Counted from the stretch's first letter, positions 42,321-53,012 are shown. The stretch is DNA of 64,000 nt from Nocardioides mangrovi (GCF_020073815.1 NZ_JAIQZJ010000007.1:248001-312000); one strand, 5' to 3'. Program-made: numbers and translations. The notes: generated by a model from the letters alone, not told the origin.

Positions 42321-43373
42321 ATGGGCAGCGCCGGCAGGGTCGTCCTGGTCACCGGGGTCTCTCGCGACCTCGGCCGGAAGTTCGCGCGCACTGCCGCCGC
42401 CGACCCCTCGGTCGCGCGGGTCATCGGCGTCGACGCGGTCCCGCCTCGCGGTGACATCGGCGACGTCTCGTTCGTGCGGGCCGACATCCGCAACCCGGTG
42501 ATCGCCAAGATCATCGTCAAGGAGGACGTCGACACCGTCGTCCACATGAGCGTCATCGCCACCCCCGGCAGCGCCGGCGGGCGGACCACGATGAAGGAGC
42601 TCAACGTCATCGGGACGATGCAGCTCCTCGCCGCCTGCCAGAAGGCACCCGGCGTCGAGGCCCTGGTCGTGAAGTCGTCGACCACGGTGTACGGCGCGAG
42701 CAGTCGCGACCCCGCGATGTTCACCGAGGACATGGAGCCGCGCCGCGCCCCGCGCAGTGGCTACGCCAAGGACGTCGCCGAGGTCGAGAGCTACGTCCGT
42801 GGCTTCGCGCGCCGTCGGCCCGACGTCCGGGTGACGATGCTGCGCTGCGCCAACGTGATCGGCCCCGACGTCGCCAGCCCGCTCAGCTCCTACTTCCGGC
42901 TGCCGGTGATCCCGACCGTGCTCGGGCACGACCCGCGCCTGCAGTTCCTCCACGAGAGCGACCTCCTCGGCGTGCTCCGGCACGCGGTCGTCTCCGACGT
43001 CCCCGGCACCTTCAACGTCGCGGGCGACGGCCTGCTCATGCTCTCCCAGGCCGTGCGCCGCCTCCAGCGGCCGACCGTGCCGCTCCCGCCGTTCGCCATC
43101 GGCGGCGTCGCCTCGACCCTGCGCTCGGCCCGGGTCGCGGACTTCTCGCCCGAGCAGACCGCGTTCCTCACCTACGGACGCGGCGTCGACACCACCCGGA
43201 TGCGCTCCGAGCTGGGCTTCGAGCCGGCCCACACGACGGCCTCGGCCTTCGCCGACTTCGGCTCGTCGCTGCGGCCGACCGGCGGCCACGCCGAGCGTGC
43301 CCTGGCGACGGTGGCCCGCCGGCTGCCCGATCCCGACCTGGTCCCCGTCGTGGGAGGAGTCGACCATGGGTGA
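42321..43373 (+). CDS. NAD-dependent epimerase/dehydratase-family protein
   Basis: A 350-residue extended-SDR protein. The cofactor loop is LVTGVSRDLGRKFAR, followed by VDTVVHMSVIATPG, a TTVYG strand, and RCANVIGPDV. The usual YxxxK catalytic pair is not clear: the site reads SGYAKDVAE, so activity as a standard sugar epimerase is doubtful. It occupies the place of the galE2-like gene in the mycobacterial bS22 neighbourhood. It overlaps the acyltransferase gene by eight bases, hinting at a role in cell-envelope lipid or sugar metabolism. Confidence 0.82.
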   Translation: MGSAGRVVLVTGVSRDLGRKFARTAAADPSVARVIGVDAVPPRGDIGDVSFVRADIRNPVIAKIIVKEDVDTVVHMSVIATPGSAGGRTTMKELNVIGTMQLLAACQKAPGVEALVVKSSTTVYGASSRDPAMFTEDMEPRRAPRSGYAKDVAEVESYVRGFARRRPDVRVTMLRCANVIGPDVASPLSSYFRLPVIPTVLGHDPRLQFLHESDLLGVLRHAVVSDVPGTFNVAGDGLLMLSQAVRRLQRPTVPLPPFAIGGVASTLRSARVADFSPEQTAFLTYGRGVDTTRMRSELGFEPAHTTASAFADFGSSLRPTGGHAERALATVARRLPDPDLVPVVGGVDHG

Positions 43374-44580
43374 CGCCGAGATCATCCCGATCGGGACCCG
43401 CGGCCGCCCCGGCCGCGGCACCGGCACCGCGCCGTCCTCGGCCGCCCGCGGCCTGGCCACCCCGCGCGCCGCCGCCGAGCCCGCGCCCGCCAAGAAGGCG
43501 CCGGCCAAGAAGGCCGCAGCCACCAAGGCCGCACCCGCCAAGAAGGCGCCGGTGAAGAAGGCGCCGCCGAAGAAGGCCGCGCCGTCCGCCGAGGCACCCT
43601 CCGCCGGGGCGCCGTCCGCTGACGCCCCGGAGACACCGGTCGCTGAGCGGCCCGCCACCACGACCCGCGACCGGGCCCCGGGCAACGGCATCCCGGCCGC
43701 CGACTGGCTGGCGGCGGTCCAGGCCGCCGCCCGCGAGGTCTTCGGCGACGACTGGGAGCCCCAGCTGGCCCGGTTCCTCGCGTTCCTGCGCCGCCGCGTC
43801 ACCGGCGACTACCTCATCGACGAGTACGGCTTCGACCAGGAGATCACCGAGCGCTTCTTCATGGCGACGCTGCGCCCGATCGCGCAGAAGTGGTTCCGCA
43901 TCGAGGTCCGCGGCACCGAGAACATCCCCACCGAGGGCGGCGCCCTGGTGGTCTCCAACCACTCCGGCACGGTGCCGATCGACGGCCTGATGACGATGGT
44001 CTCGATCCACGACCACACCGGGCGCTTCCTGCGCCCGCTGGGTGCCGACCTCGTCTTCAAGCTGCCGTTCGTGAGCGCGATGGCCCGCCGCGGCGGGGCG
44101 ACGCTCGCCTGCACCGAGGACGCCGAGCGGATGCTCCGCGGCGGCGAGCTCGTCGGTGTGTGGCCGGAGGGCTTCAAGGGCATCGGCAAGCCCTACTCCG
44201 AGCGCTACAAGCTGCAGCGCTTCGGTCGCGGCGGCTTCGTGCACGCCGCGCTGCGCACCGGCGTCCCGATCATCCCGCTCTCGGTCGTGGGGGCGGAGGA
44301 GATCTACCCCCTCGTCGGCAACATCCCGTCGCTGGCCCGGCTGCTCGGGCTGCCCTACATCCCGATCACGCCGTTCTTCCCGCTCCTCGGCCCGCTCGGC
44401 CTGGTCCCGCTGCCGTCCAAGTGGCTGCTGGAGTTCGGTGAGCCGATCCGCACCGACGAGCTCGACCCGGGCGCGGCGGACGACCCGATGCTGGTCTTCA
44501 ACGTCACCGACCAGGTGCGCGAGACCATCCAGCAGACGCTCTACACGCTGCTGATGCAGCGTCAGTCGGTCTTCCGCTAG
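43366..44580 (+). CDS. PlsC-type lysophospholipid acyltransferase with Lys/Ala/Pro-rich N-terminus
   Basis: A 404-residue protein in two parts. Residues about 30-110 are a histone-H1-like low-complexity stretch of repeated AKKAP and PKKA units. From about 170 on it is an acyltransferase: the catalytic NHSGTVPID (H-x4-D), GADLVFKLPFVSAMARRGGA, substrate-binding PEGFKGIGKPYSERYKLQRF, and VPIIPLSVVGAEEIYP. It transfers fatty acyl groups to a glycerol-phosphate-like acceptor at the membrane. GGGAGGAG lies six bases before ATG 43366. The Lys-rich tail may bind acidic lipids or nucleic acid; its role is unknown. Confidence 0.87.
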   Translation: MGDAEIIPIGTRGRPGRGTGTAPSSAARGLATPRAAAEPAPAKKAPAKKAAATKAAPAKKAPVKKAPPKKAAPSAEAPSAGAPSADAPETPVAERPATTTRDRAPGNGIPAADWLAAVQAAAREVFGDDWEPQLARFLAFLRRRVTGDYLIDEYGFDQEITERFFMATLRPIAQKWFRIEVRGTENIPTEGGALVVSNHSGTVPIDGLMTMVSIHDHTGRFLRPLGADLVFKLPFVSAMARRGGATLACTEDAERMLRGGELVGVWPEGFKGIGKPYSERYKLQRFGRGGFVHAALRTGVPIIPLSVVGAEEIYPLVGNIPSLARLLGLPYIPITPFFPLLGPLGLVPLPSKWLLEFGEPIRTDELDPGAADDPMLVFNVTDQVRETIQQTLYTLLMQRQSVFR

Positions 44581-44593
44581 CGGGGACCGGGCG

Positions 44594-45742
44594 TCAGTTC
44601 TTGTCGGACGACTGACCGGTCAGCGAGTCGACCACGCCGCCCAGGAGCGCGCCGACGGCATCGCCGACGTCGCTGACGACCGGGATGCGCGGCGTCGAGG
44701 CCGACGAGTCCTTGCCGCCGGTCGCCCCGCCCGTCAGGCCGTTGGCCAGGCTGGTGAGCGGGTCGGTGACGGTCGAGGGGTCCGCGGTCGGGCTGGTGCC
44801 GGCGCTCGGGTCGCTCACGCTGCCGGGGCCCCCGAGGTCGGAGGACCCGACGTTCGGCAGCTTGGTCCCGTGCTGGTGGTGCTTGCCGCTGCCCTGGTGA
44901 CGCTCGGCGACGACCTGGCTGGAGGCGATCGTCGGCGCGGCGACCTGCTCGCCGGCGAGTGCCGGCGACAGGGTCGCGAGCGGGGCCGCGTCGCACGCGC
45001 CGCACTGGCTCGCGGCGTCGGAGTCGATGCGGGTGAGCGTGGCCGCGGCGGCGAGCAGCTCGTCACGGGCGTCGTAGGGGATCATCGGCTCGAGGTCCTC
45101 GAGCTCGGTCAGGCTGGTCGCGGCGAACTCGCGCAGCGCGCGGATCGAGGAGTCGCGGCCGTGGTCCTCGTAGTCGGCGAGGAGCAGGTCGGCCGCCGCG
45201 GTCGCCTGGTCGGCGAAGGCGGTCAGCGACTCGGCCACCCGGCCCTCGTCGTCCTGGCGCTCGCTGAGCTGGCGCGCCTCGTCGAGCCGGCTCGAGGCGT
45301 TGCCGAGCATCGCGCTGCCCTTGGCGCCCTCGTCGAGGCTGACGGTGGTCTGCGCGGACTCGATGGCCCGCTTGATCGGGTAGAGCGACTCGCCCGGGAG
45401 CGCGGACTGGGAGGCGACGGCGACGGAGGTCGTCGCGCCGACGATCGCGATGCCGCCGACGAGGGCGGCGATCCGGCGCTCGCGGCGGGTGTGGCGCTGC
45501 GGCAGCTGGAGGCGGGAGACGTCGGCCGGGACCAGCGCGGTCTCGGCCTCGGCCATGAGCCGGGCGCGCAGGTCGGTGACGAACTCCGGTCGGGCGTGCA
45601 CCTCCGGCATGGACCGCATCGCGGCCACCAGGGTGAGCAGGGCCTCGTCGCGGCTGGCCCCGTGCGCGCGGTCGGTCGAGCGGCCCTCGACCCGGGCGTC
45701 GAACTCGTCGGCGCGCCGTTGCGCCGTCATCCCCCATGTCAT
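44594..45742 (-). CDS. DUF5667 membrane protein, RsbN-like anti-sigma factor
   Basis: A 382-residue single-pass protein encoded right after the ECF sigma gene. The cytoplasmic N-terminus (about residues 1-90) would bind the sigma factor; the membrane segment is about 90-110 (IAALVGGIAIVGATTSVAVA). The extracytoplasmic DUF5667 domain starts SQSALPGESLYPIKRAIESA, and the C-terminus is a Ser/Pro/Gly-rich tail. The architecture and position match RsbN, the anti-sigma of BldN in Streptomyces. ATG 45742 has GGAG five bases upstream; GTG 45748 and ATG 45730 are alternatives. Confidence 0.82.
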   Translation of the reverse strand: MTWGMTAQRRADEFDARVEGRSTDRAHGASRDEALLTLVAAMRSMPEVHARPEFVTDLRARLMAEAETALVPADVSRLQLPQRHTRRERRIAALVGGIAIVGATTSVAVASQSALPGESLYPIKRAIESAQTTVSLDEGAKGSAMLGNASSRLDEARQLSERQDDEGRVAESLTAFADQATAAADLLLADYEDHGRDSSIRALREFAATSLTELEDLEPMIPYDARDELLAAAATLTRIDSDAASQCGACDAAPLATLSPALAGEQVAAPTIASSQVVAERHQGSGKHHQHGTKLPNVGSSDLGGPGSVSDPSAGTSPTADPSTVTDPLTSLANGLTGGATGGKDSSASTPRIPVVSDVGDAVGALLGGVVDSLTGQSSDKN

Positions 45743-45821
45743 GCCCACTCCAACGACGTGTGCGGCGGCGGGGTTACGGCGCGGACGCCCTCGGCGTAAA
45801 CGATTTCATGCCGGGTCGCCA

Positions 45822-46607
45822 TCAGTCCCGCAGCCCTTCCGGCATCAGCTTCGCCAGGTTGCGTACGCCGCGCAGCTGCAGCTGCTTCACGGCGCCGTCG
45901 CTGCGGCCCAGGACGGCGGCCGTCTCGGCGATGCTCATGCCCTGGAGGAAGCGCATGACCAGGCAGTCGCGCTGCTCCGCGGGGAGCTCGGTGAGGGCCT
46001 GCATGAGGATCTCGTTGGTCAGGCCCGCGAGCACGCTCGCCTCGGGGCCGTCCTCGGTCGCGTCGTCGTGCAGCGACATGTCCTCGGTCGTCAGCTCGAG
46101 ACGGGTCCGGCCGGCCTTGAAGTGGTCGGTCGCGAGGTTGCGGGCGATCGTCATCAGCCAGGCGCCGAAGTCCTTGCCCTGCCAGCGGAAGTTGCTCATG
46201 CTCCGCAGCGCCCGGAAGAAGGTCTCCGAGGTGAGGTCCTCGGCGAGGGTGCTGGACCGGGTCCGGTAGAAGAGGAAGCGGTAGACCGAGGACTGGTAGT
46301 GGTCGTAGAGCAGCCCGAAGGCCTCGGAGTCGCCCTGGCGGGCGAGCTCGACGAGCGCGATCAGGCGCGACCGCTCAGTCTCGTCCTCCTCGGAGGAGGC
46401 GGCGAGCTCGGCGTCGCCGTACCCGCCCGGGCCGCCTGTGGGGCCGGTGGAGCCGGTCCGGGGCCGGCTGCCCGTGACGGCCTCGGTCAGCAGCCAGCCG
46501 GGCGCGCCCGCGGGCTGCTGGGCCAGGAGCACCTCGGCGACGAGCGCGCGCAGCTGGTCGAGGCCGCGCGCGACGCGCGCTTCGAGGCCGTGACCTTGCT
46601 GCGGCAT
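45822..46607 (-). CDS. ECF sigma factor, BldN-like
   Basis: A 261-residue sigma factor. An unusual N-terminal extension of about 80 residues precedes sigma region 2 (LVELARQGDSEAFGLLYDHY, AEDLTSETFFRALR, WQGKDFGAWLMTIARNL). An acidic linker follows, then region 4 (LTELPAEQRDCLVMRFLQGMSIAETAAVLGRSDGAVKQL). These segments closely resemble Streptomyces BldN, which is made as a pro-protein with an N-terminal extension. The anti-sigma gene follows after 79 bases. In a non-sporulating actinomycete its regulon is unknown; envelope functions are possible. Confidence 0.88.
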   Translation of the reverse strand: MPQQGHGLEARVARGLDQLRALVAEVLLAQQPAGAPGWLLTEAVTGSRPRTGSTGPTGGPGGYGDAELAASSEEDETERSRLIALVELARQGDSEAFGLLYDHYQSSVYRFLFYRTRSSTLAEDLTSETFFRALRSMSNFRWQGKDFGAWLMTIARNLATDHFKAGRTRLELTTEDMSLHDDATEDGPEASVLAGLTNEILMQALTELPAEQRDCLVMRFLQGMSIAETAAVLGRSDGAVKQLQLRGVRNLAKLMPEGLRD

Positions 46608-46722
46608 GGTGCCTGAACCCTCCCCGGATGTTGCTCAGTGACCCTTCCCACGCTCGTCCCATGCAAACACGAGTTACACCTGCTGGCCCAGACCGGTCGG
46701 TAAAAGGTCGCGGGGTGGACGG

Positions 46723-47607
46723 TCAGCGGCGCCGGCCGCGGAGCGCGACCCCGGCCGCGACGGTGCCGGTGACCGCGCCGGCGACGCCGCCGACCAGCAC
46801 CCCGGCGCGCAGCGCCTTCCGCCCGGTGCGGTAGTCGCGGATCCGCCAGCCCTGCTCCCGGGCGTGGTGGCGCAGCCGGGCGTCCGGGTTGATCGCGCAC
46901 GGGTCGCCGACGAGCTCGAGCATGGGCAGGTCGTTGTGCGAGTCGGAGTACGCCGAGCAGCGCCGCAGGTCGAGTCCCTCCCGGGCGGCCAGCGCCTTGA
47001 CCGCCTCCGCCTTGGCCGGGCCGTGCAGCATCTCCCCGACCAGCCGGCCGGTGTAGACGCCGTCCACGTGCTCGGCGACGGTGCCCATCGCCCCGGTCAG
47101 GCCGAGCCGGCGCGCGATGATCTGGGCGATCTCGATCGGCGCCGCGGTGACCAGCCAGACCCGCTGGCCCTCGTCGAGGTGCAGCTGCGCCAGCGCGCGG
47201 GTGCCCGGCCAGATCCGGTCCGCCATCGCCTCGTCGAAGATCTCCTCGCCGAGCTCCTCGAGCTCGGCGACGGTGTGCCCGGCGATGAAGCCGAGCGCGG
47301 AGGCCCGGGCCTCGGCGACGTGCTCGGGATCCTCGACGCCGACCACCCGGAAGTAGGCCTGCTTCCAGGCGGCCCCGAGGATCTCCCGGGTCGTGAAGAA
47401 CTTGCGTCGGTGCAGGCCCCGGGCGAGGTGGAAGATGCTGGCGCCCTGCATGACGGTGTTGTCGACGTCGAAGAAGGCCGCCGCGACCGGGTCGCTCGGC
47501 GGAGTCAGCGCCGACTCGACCTCCGCGGCAGCGGCCGCCGCCTCGCCCGCGAGGGTCGAGCGCTGCTGCAGGTTGCGCGGCCGAGGTCGCTTGTCGGGCG
47601 GCGTCAC
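46723..47607 (-). CDS. HAD-family (SerB-like, IB subfamily) hydrolase
   Basis: A 294-residue phosphatase-like protein. After a polar N-terminal 40 residues come the catalytic [10 protein letters not shown] (DxDxT), [13 protein letters not shown] (motif II), the [11 protein letters not shown]ys (motif III) and [15 protein letters not shown] (motif IV). A C-terminal hydrophobic segment ([19 protein letters not shown]) then a basic end suggest membrane tethering. It takes the place of SerB1-like genes in mycobacteria, but phosphoserine as substrate is not established. GTG 47607 is the start and it diverges from the acyl-CoA synthetase gene. Confidence 0.87.
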   Translation of the reverse strand: MTPPDKRPRPRNLQQRSTLAGEAAAAAAEVESALTPPSDPVAAAFFDVDNTVMQGASIFHLARGLHRRKFFTTREILGAAWKQAYFRVVGVEDPEHVAEARASALGFIAGHTVAELEELGEEIFDEAMADRIWPGTRALAQLHLDEGQRVWLVTAAPIEIAQIIARRLGLTGAMGTVAEHVDGVYTGRLVGEMLHGPAKAEAVKALAAREGLDLRRCSAYSDSHNDLPMLELVGDPCAINPDARLRHHAREQGWRIRDYRTGRKALRAGVLVGGVAGAVTGTVAAGVALRGRRR

Positions 47608-47672
47608 AGGGGCAGGGTAGCGGGGCGGGGGAACCGGGCGGGCCGGCCGCGAAGGTGTGGAAGTATCCCTCC

Positions 47673-49286
47673 ATGCCGGGAGCGCATGGCAGGACGACGG
47701 ACGTGGCCGACCTGGTCGCCGAGGCGGCGGCGGAGAGCCCCGATCGGCTGGCCGTCGTGGAGGCCGGCGGTCGCAGCCTGACCTGGGCGGAGCTCGAGGA
47801 CGAGGTCGGCCGGATCGCGACGGGCCTCGGTGCCGCGGGTGTGGTCGGCGGGCACCGGGTGCTGCTCGCGCTCGGCAACCGCCTCGAGTTCGTCACGACC
47901 TACCTCGGCGTGCTCCGCGCGCAGGCGGTCGCCGTCCCGGTCAACCCGCGGGCGACTAGCGGCGAGCTGACCCGGATGATCGCCGACTCCGGCGCCCGGA
48001 TGGTCGTCGCCGACCCGGACAGCGTGGTCGTCGTCCGCGCGGCGGTCGCCGCCGTACGCGCCGCCGTCGAGCAGGGGGAGGGCGACCTCGACCCCGCGCT
48101 CGTGGCGCGGGCCGTCGTGCCGCGCCTGGTCGTCGTCGGCGCCACCCTCCAGCCGGGGGAGCGCTCCTACGACCACCTGCGCGCCGACACCGCCCGCCCG
48201 GTCCCGCCGCTGCAGGACCCGGAGAAGCTCGCGGCCCTGCTCTACACGAGCGGTACGTCGGGCCTGCCCCGCGCGGCGATGCTCACCCACCGGGCGCTGC
48301 TCGCGAACATCGACCAGGTCGCGGAGGTCGAGCCGCCGATGATCCACGGCGACGACGTGGTGCTCGGCGTGCTGCCCCTCTTCCACGTCTACGGCCTCAA
48401 CGCCGTGCTCGGCGGCGTGCTCCGGCACCGGGCGAAGCTGGTGCTGGTGGAGCGCTTCGACCCGCAGGAGACGCTGTCGATCATCGACGACGAGGCGTGC
48501 AGCGTGGTGCCGGTCGCGCCGCCGGTCTTCGCCTACTGGCTGCCGGTCGAGGACCTGGCCGACCACCTCGGTCCGGTCCGGCTGATCCTCTCCGGGTCGG
48601 CGCCGTTGGCACCCGAGATGGTCGAGCGCTTCACCGAGCTGACCCGGATCCCGGTCCACCAGGGCTACGGCCTGACCGAGGCGTCGCCGGTCGTCACCAG
48701 CACGTTGTGCAGCGAGGTCAACCAGGCCGGCTCGGTCGGGGCGGCCCTGCCCGGCATCGACCTCCGGCTCGTCGACGAGAGCGGCCGCGCCCCGGAGGGT
48801 GCCGACCCCGGGGAGATCCAGGTCCGCGGCGCCAACCTCTTCAGCGGCTACTGGCCCGACGGCGCCGGCGGCCCGGACGGCGAGGGCTGGTGGTCGACCG
48901 GCGACGTCGGCTACCTCGACGACAGCGGCGACCTCTTCCTCGTCGACCGGCTCAAGGAGCTGGTCATCGTGTCCGGCTTCAACGTCTACCCGGTCGAGGT
49001 CGAGGACGTCATCGAGGAGGTCGACGGCGTCTCCGACGCGGCCGTCATCGGTGTCGACGACGAGCGCACCGGCGAGGCGGTGGTGGCCTACGTCCGCGCC
49101 CCCGGCGCGGATCCGGCGGCGATCGAGGCCGCGGTGCGCGAGCACTGCGCCGTACGCCTCGCCCGGTTCAAGCAGCCGGCCCGCATCGAGGTCGTCGAGG
49201 AGCTGCCCCGGACCGTGACCGGCAAGGTCCAGAAGGGCCGGCTGCGCGGCATCGAGCGGCGCCGCAACCTGGGACTGCTGGAGTGA
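47673..49286 (+). CDS. Acyl-CoA synthetase / AMP-dependent ligase
   Basis: A 537-residue adenylate-forming enzyme, probably activating a fatty or aromatic acid to its CoA thioester. It shows the phosphate loop [75 protein letters not shown] and the catalytic Lys in [16 protein letters not shown] 47673 is preferred over GTG 47655 because GGAAG lies ten bases upstream and the family start matches. It overlaps the glutaredoxin gene by GTGA. Substrate is unknown. Confidence 0.88.
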   Translation: MPGAHGRTTDVADLVAEAAAESPDRLAVVEAGGRSLTWAELEDEVGRIATGLGAAGVVGGHRVLLALGNRLEFVTTYLGVLRAQAVAVPVNPRATSGELTRMIADSGARMVVADPDSVVVVRAAVAAVRAAVEQGEGDLDPALVARAVVPRLVVVGATLQPGERSYDHLRADTARPVPPLQDPEKLAALLYTSGTSGLPRAAMLTHRALLANIDQVAEVEPPMIHGDDVVLGVLPLFHVYGLNAVLGGVLRHRAKLVLVERFDPQETLSIIDDEACSVVPVAPPVFAYWLPVEDLADHLGPVRLILSGSAPLAPEMVERFTELTRIPVHQGYGLTEASPVVTSTLCSEVNQAGSVGAALPGIDLRLVDESGRAPEGADPGEIQVRGANLFSGYWPDGAGGPDGEGWWSTGDVGYLDDSGDLFLVDRLKELVIVSGFNVYPVEVEDVIEEVDGVSDAAVIGVDDERTGEAVVAYVRAPGADPAAIEAAVREHCAVRLARFKQPARIEVVEELPRTVTGKVQKGRLRGIERRRNLGLLE

Positions 49287-49534
49287 GCGCGGTGCCCGAC
49301 CCACGCGTCACCCTCTACTCGCGTCCCGGCTGCCACCTCTGCGACGACGCGCGGGCCGTGATCGAGCGGGTCTGCGCCGACCTCGGCGAGGAGTACGCCG
49401 AGATCTCCATCGACGGCGACCCGCAGCTGCAGGAGCGGTACGGCGAGGAGATCCCCGTGACCCTCGTCGACGGCCGTCAGCATGACTTCTGGCGCGTCGA
49501 CGAGGGTCGTCTCCGTGAGGCCCTCAGACGGTGA
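49283..49534 (+). CDS. Glutaredoxin-family small redox protein
   Basis: An 83-residue thioredoxin-fold protein: [19 protein letters not shown] carries the CHLC redox pair (about residues 17-20), and [12 protein letters not shown] contains the cis-Pro. Such proteins occur just upstream of hemA in mycobacteria. GTG 49283 overlaps the acyl-CoA synthetase stop; a second GTG at 49292 is possible. It converges on the chemoreceptor gene with an 11-base overlap. Confidence 0.87.
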   Translation: MSAVPDPRVTLYSRPGCHLCDDARAVIERVCADLGEEYAEISIDGDPQLQERYGEEIPVTLVDGRQHDFWRVDEGRLREALRR

Positions 49535-51155
49535 ACCGCCCGACGGAGCTGCGCAGCTCCGAGGCCATCCGCGAGACCTCGTCGACGGCCGTGCGGGTCT
49601 GAGCCAGGGCCTGGGTGGTGCCGTCGGCGGCCGCCGAGACGCCGTTGATGTTCTGCGCGATCTCGCTGGACCCCGTCGAGGCCTCCGCGACGTTGCGGGA
49701 CATCTCGTTGGTGGTGGCGGTCTGCTCCTCCACCGCGGAGGCGATGGTGAGCTGGTAGTCGTTGATCGTCGTGATGATCGTCGAGATCTCGCCGATCGCG
49801 TCGACCGCGTCGCTGGTGTCGCCCTGGATCGTCTCCACGCGACGGGCGATGTCCTCGGTCGCGCGGGCGGTCTCCTGGGCGAGCTCCTTGACCTCGTTGG
49901 CGACGACGGCGAAGCCCTTGCCGGCCTCGCCGGCGCGGGCGGCCTCGATGGTCGCGTTCAGCGCGAGGAGGTTGGTCTGCTCGGCGATCGAGGTGATCGT
50001 CTTGACCACGTTGCCGATCTCCTGGCTCGACACCCCCAGCTTGGCCACCGACTCGTTGGTCGTCGTCGCCATGGTGACCGCCTGGGAGGCGACGCGGGCG
50101 GCGTCGTTGGCGGAGGTGGCGATCTCGCGGATCGAGGCACCCATCTGCTCGGCACCGGCCGCGACGATGTGCACGTTGCGGGAGACCTCGTCGGCGGCGC
50201 CGGAGACCACACCGGCCTGGACCGAGGTCTCCTCGGCGCCGGCGGCGATCTGCTGCGAGGACGCGGAGAGCTCCTCGGACGCGGCGGCGAGCGCCTCCGA
50301 GGACTCGTTCATGGCCGCCAGCAGCTCCCGCAGGTTGACGGTCGCGGTGTCCAGGCTCGCGCCCATGAGGCCGACCTCGTCGGTGGAGTCGACCCCGCTG
50401 GAGCGGGTCAGGTCACCCTCGGCCAACGCGTCGGCCACGGCCCGGACGCGCCCCACGGCGGTTGCGATGCCGCGGGCGATGAGCAGGCCCACCACGAGGA
50501 CCGCGGCGGAGCCGACGAGCAGGACGAGGATCGCGAGCAGCCGCGCGCTGCGGTACGCGGACTCGGCGTCCTTCGCCGCGGTGGCAGCCTGCGCGGCCTC
50601 GGAGTCGGAGATGGCGCCCAGGACGCTGCTGATCTGCTCGGCGATGGGGGACACCTCGGAGTTGTTGACCTCGAGCCACTTGCTCAGGTCCTGGTCCTGC
50701 GCGAGCGGGCCGAGCTTGGTGTCGACGGCGTCGATGTACTCCGGGAGCAGGGTGCGGATCTGGGCCACCCGGTCGGCGTTGGCCGCAGTGACGCCGGTGG
50801 CGACGTAGTCGTCGAGCTGGTCCATGAAGGTCTGCTGCAGCCCGGTGTACTCGTCGAGCACGTCCTGACGATCCGCTCCGTCACCGACCAGCAGGATGTC
50901 GCGGGCGCTGAGGGACAGGCTCTTGCGGGTGACGGCGATCTCGCCCAGCACCTTCACCGCCTTGAGGTTGTTGTCGTAGATCTCCTGGCTCGCGTCGGCG
51001 GCCCTCGAGAGCTGCACGAGCCCGACCAGTCCCACGACGAGAGCCGCGACGACCCCGAAGACGGCCGGTGCGAGGACCTTGGTGCGGATGCGGCGGCTGC
51101 CCCACCAGCCGGACCGGGCACGGCGGCCGGATGAGGTCGGGGTGTCGTCGGACAT
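49524..51155 (-). CDS. Methyl-accepting chemotaxis protein (downstream copy)
   Basis: A 543-residue transmembrane chemoreceptor. TM1 is about residues 27-47, then a four-helix-bundle-type sensor to about 210, TM2 about 212-235, and a HAMP domain ([17 protein letters not shown]). The long signalling coil has the hairpin tip [30 protein letters not shown] and ends RFTV. ATG 51155 has AAGGAG eight bases upstream. It is strongly similar to the gene at 51270-52904, so the pair arose by duplication. No che genes occur in the window; the stimulus is unknown. Confidence 0.93.
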   Translation of the reverse strand: MSDDTPTSSGRRARSGWWGSRRIRTKVLAPAVFGVVAALVVGLVGLVQLSRAADASQEIYDNNLKAVKVLGEIAVTRKSLSLSARDILLVGDGADRQDVLDEYTGLQQTFMDQLDDYVATGVTAANADRVAQIRTLLPEYIDAVDTKLGPLAQDQDLSKWLEVNNSEVSPIAEQISSVLGAISDSEAAQAATAAKDAESAYRSARLLAILVLLVGSAAVLVVGLLIARGIATAVGRVRAVADALAEGDLTRSSGVDSTDEVGLMGASLDTATVNLRELLAAMNESSEALAAASEELSASSQQIAAGAEETSVQAGVVSGAADEVSRNVHIVAAGAEQMGASIREIATSANDAARVASQAVTMATTTNESVAKLGVSSQEIGNVVKTITSIAEQTNLLALNATIEAARAGEAGKGFAVVANEVKELAQETARATEDIARRVETIQGDTSDAVDAIGEISTIITTINDYQLTIASAVEEQTATTNEMSRNVAEASTGSSEIAQNINGVSAAADGTTQALAQTRTAVDEVSRMASELRSSVGRFTV

Positions 51156-51269
51156 GGGTGTGCTCCTTGGGTCGGGCATCGGATTCGGCGGGTTCGTGGG
51201 TGTCGCCCACAGGTGCCCCATCGGCCGGGACCGCGGCGGACGGAGGGATATCGCTTCGCGGTGAGTCGC

Positions 51270-52904
51270 TCAGACGGTGAAGCGGGACACAGAGCCCCGC
51301 AGCTCGGACGCCATCCGCGACACCTCGTCGACCGCGACCCGCGCGTGCGAGAGCGCCTCGGTCGTCGAGTCCGCGGCGCTGGAGACGCCGGCGATGTTCT
51401 GCGCGATCTCGGTCGACGACGTCGACGCATCGGTGATGTTGCGTGACATCTCGTTGGTGGTGGCGGTCTGCTCCTCCACCGCGGAGGCGATGGTCAGCTG
51501 GTAGTCGTTGATCGAGGAGATGATCCCGGAGATCTCGCTGATCGCGTCGACGGCACCGGTGGAGTCGGTCTGGATCGCCTCGACGCGGCGGGCGATGTCC
51601 TCGGTGGCGCGCGCGGTCTCCTGGGCGAGCTCCTTGACCTCGCCGGCGACCACCGCGAAGCCCTTGCCGGCCTCGCCGGCCCGGGCGGCCTCGATGGTGG
51701 CGTTCAGCGCCAGGAGGTTGGTCTGCTCGGCGATCGCGGTGATCGCCTTGACGACCGCGCCGATCTCCTCCGAGGAGGTGCCGAGGCGGGTCACGCTCTC
51801 GTTGGTCCGGTGGACCATGTCGACCGCGCGCGAGGCCACCTGGGCGGCGTCGTTGGCGGACCCGGAGATCTCGCGGATCGACGCGCTCATCTCCTCCGAC
51901 CCGGCCGCGACGGTCTGCACGTTGCGCGAGACCTCGCCGGCGGCGGTGGTGACGACCCCGGCCTGGACGGCGGTCTCCTCGGCGCCGGCGGCGATCTGCG
52001 CGGACGTGGCCGAGAGCTCCTCCGCGGCGGCGGCGAGCGCGACCGCCGACTCCGCCATCACGGCGATGAGGTCGCGCAGTGCCACGGTGGCGGTGTCGAG
52101 GCTGGAGCCCATGAGGCCGACCTCGTCGAGGCTGTGGACGTCGCTGCTGCGGGTCAGGTCACCCTCGGCGAGCGCGTCCGCCACACGGCGGACCCGGCCG
52201 ATGTTCCCTGCGATCCCACGGGAGACGAGGAGGCCGATGACGAGCACGGCCAGGACGCCGAGCCCGAGGACGAAGGCCGAGGCCCACCTGGCGTGCGTGT
52301 ACGACGTGTGCGCGGCTTCCGCCGCCGCGGCCGCCTGCGCCTTCTCGATCGCGAGCAGCTGGTCGACCTCCGTGTTGAGCTGGTCGGCGATCGGGGCGAC
52401 GTCGCTCTTCTCGACCGCGAGCCACCGGGTGAGGTCCTGGCGCTCCGCGATCGGCTCGAGCTCGGTCTCGACAGCATTGACGTACTGCTCGGTCAGCGAC
52501 CGGATCTGGGTGACGTGCGCGGCCTCGGTGGCGTTGACGCCGATGGCCTCGTAGGCCGTGAGCTGCTGGTCGAGCGTGTCCTGGAGCGCGTCGTACGAGT
52601 CCTCGGTCGCCTGCTGCGCGGGCCCGTCGCCCGCCAGCAGCAGGTCGCGCGTGGTGGTCGCGAGCTGCTCGCGCGTGGTGCTGACGTTGCCGAGCACCTC
52701 GACCGCGTGGACGTTCTCGTCGAAGATCGTCTGGCTCCGGCCGGCGGTGTTGGCGAGCTCGGTGATGCCGAAGACGCCGACGACGAGGGCCGCGAGGACG
52801 CCCAGGCAGGCCGGGACGAAGACCTTGGTCCGGATGGGCCGGTTCGCCCACCACGACCTGAGCGCGGACGGGCGGGGGGCGGGCGAGCTGGACGCGCGTG
52901 CCAT
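51270..52904 (-). CDS. Methyl-accepting chemotaxis protein (upstream copy)
   Basis: A 544-residue paralog of the next gene, with the same order: TM1 about residues 25-45, four-helix-bundle sensor, TM2, HAMP ([17 protein letters not shown]), signalling tip [20 protein letters not shown] and the same RFTV end. The sensor parts differ most, so the two probably detect different cues. ATG 52904 has GAGGAG eight bases upstream; a longer frame upstream is not conserved. Both genes share the stretch GCCGATGGGGC in their leaders on the minus strand. A 114-base gap separates them. Confidence 0.93.
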   Translation of the reverse strand: MARASSSPAPRPSALRSWWANRPIRTKVFVPACLGVLAALVVGVFGITELANTAGRSQTIFDENVHAVEVLGNVSTTREQLATTTRDLLLAGDGPAQQATEDSYDALQDTLDQQLTAYEAIGVNATEAAHVTQIRSLTEQYVNAVETELEPIAERQDLTRWLAVEKSDVAPIADQLNTEVDQLLAIEKAQAAAAAEAAHTSYTHARWASAFVLGLGVLAVLVIGLLVSRGIAGNIGRVRRVADALAEGDLTRSSDVHSLDEVGLMGSSLDTATVALRDLIAVMAESAVALAAAAEELSATSAQIAAGAEETAVQAGVVTTAAGEVSRNVQTVAAGSEEMSASIREISGSANDAAQVASRAVDMVHRTNESVTRLGTSSEEIGAVVKAITAIAEQTNLLALNATIEAARAGEAGKGFAVVAGEVKELAQETARATEDIARRVEAIQTDSTGAVDAISEISGIISSINDYQLTIASAVEEQTATTNEMSRNITDASTSSTEIAQNIAGVSSAADSTTEALSHARVAVDEVSRMASELRGSVSRFTV

Positions 52905-53012
52905 GGGGACGACTCCTCGATAGTCGGACAAGGGGCCCCATCGGCAGGCTCGGGCCGGACCGGAGCCGTCCGTGCACAAATGCCGGCGCAGGCCCGCTCC
53001 GGGACCCCCGTG

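Noticed and set aside
46608..46722. BldD operator upstream of the BldN-like sigma gene
   Set aside because: GTAACTCGTGTT on the minus strand resembles the AC-N-C...G-N-GT half-sites but is one base too short in the centre.
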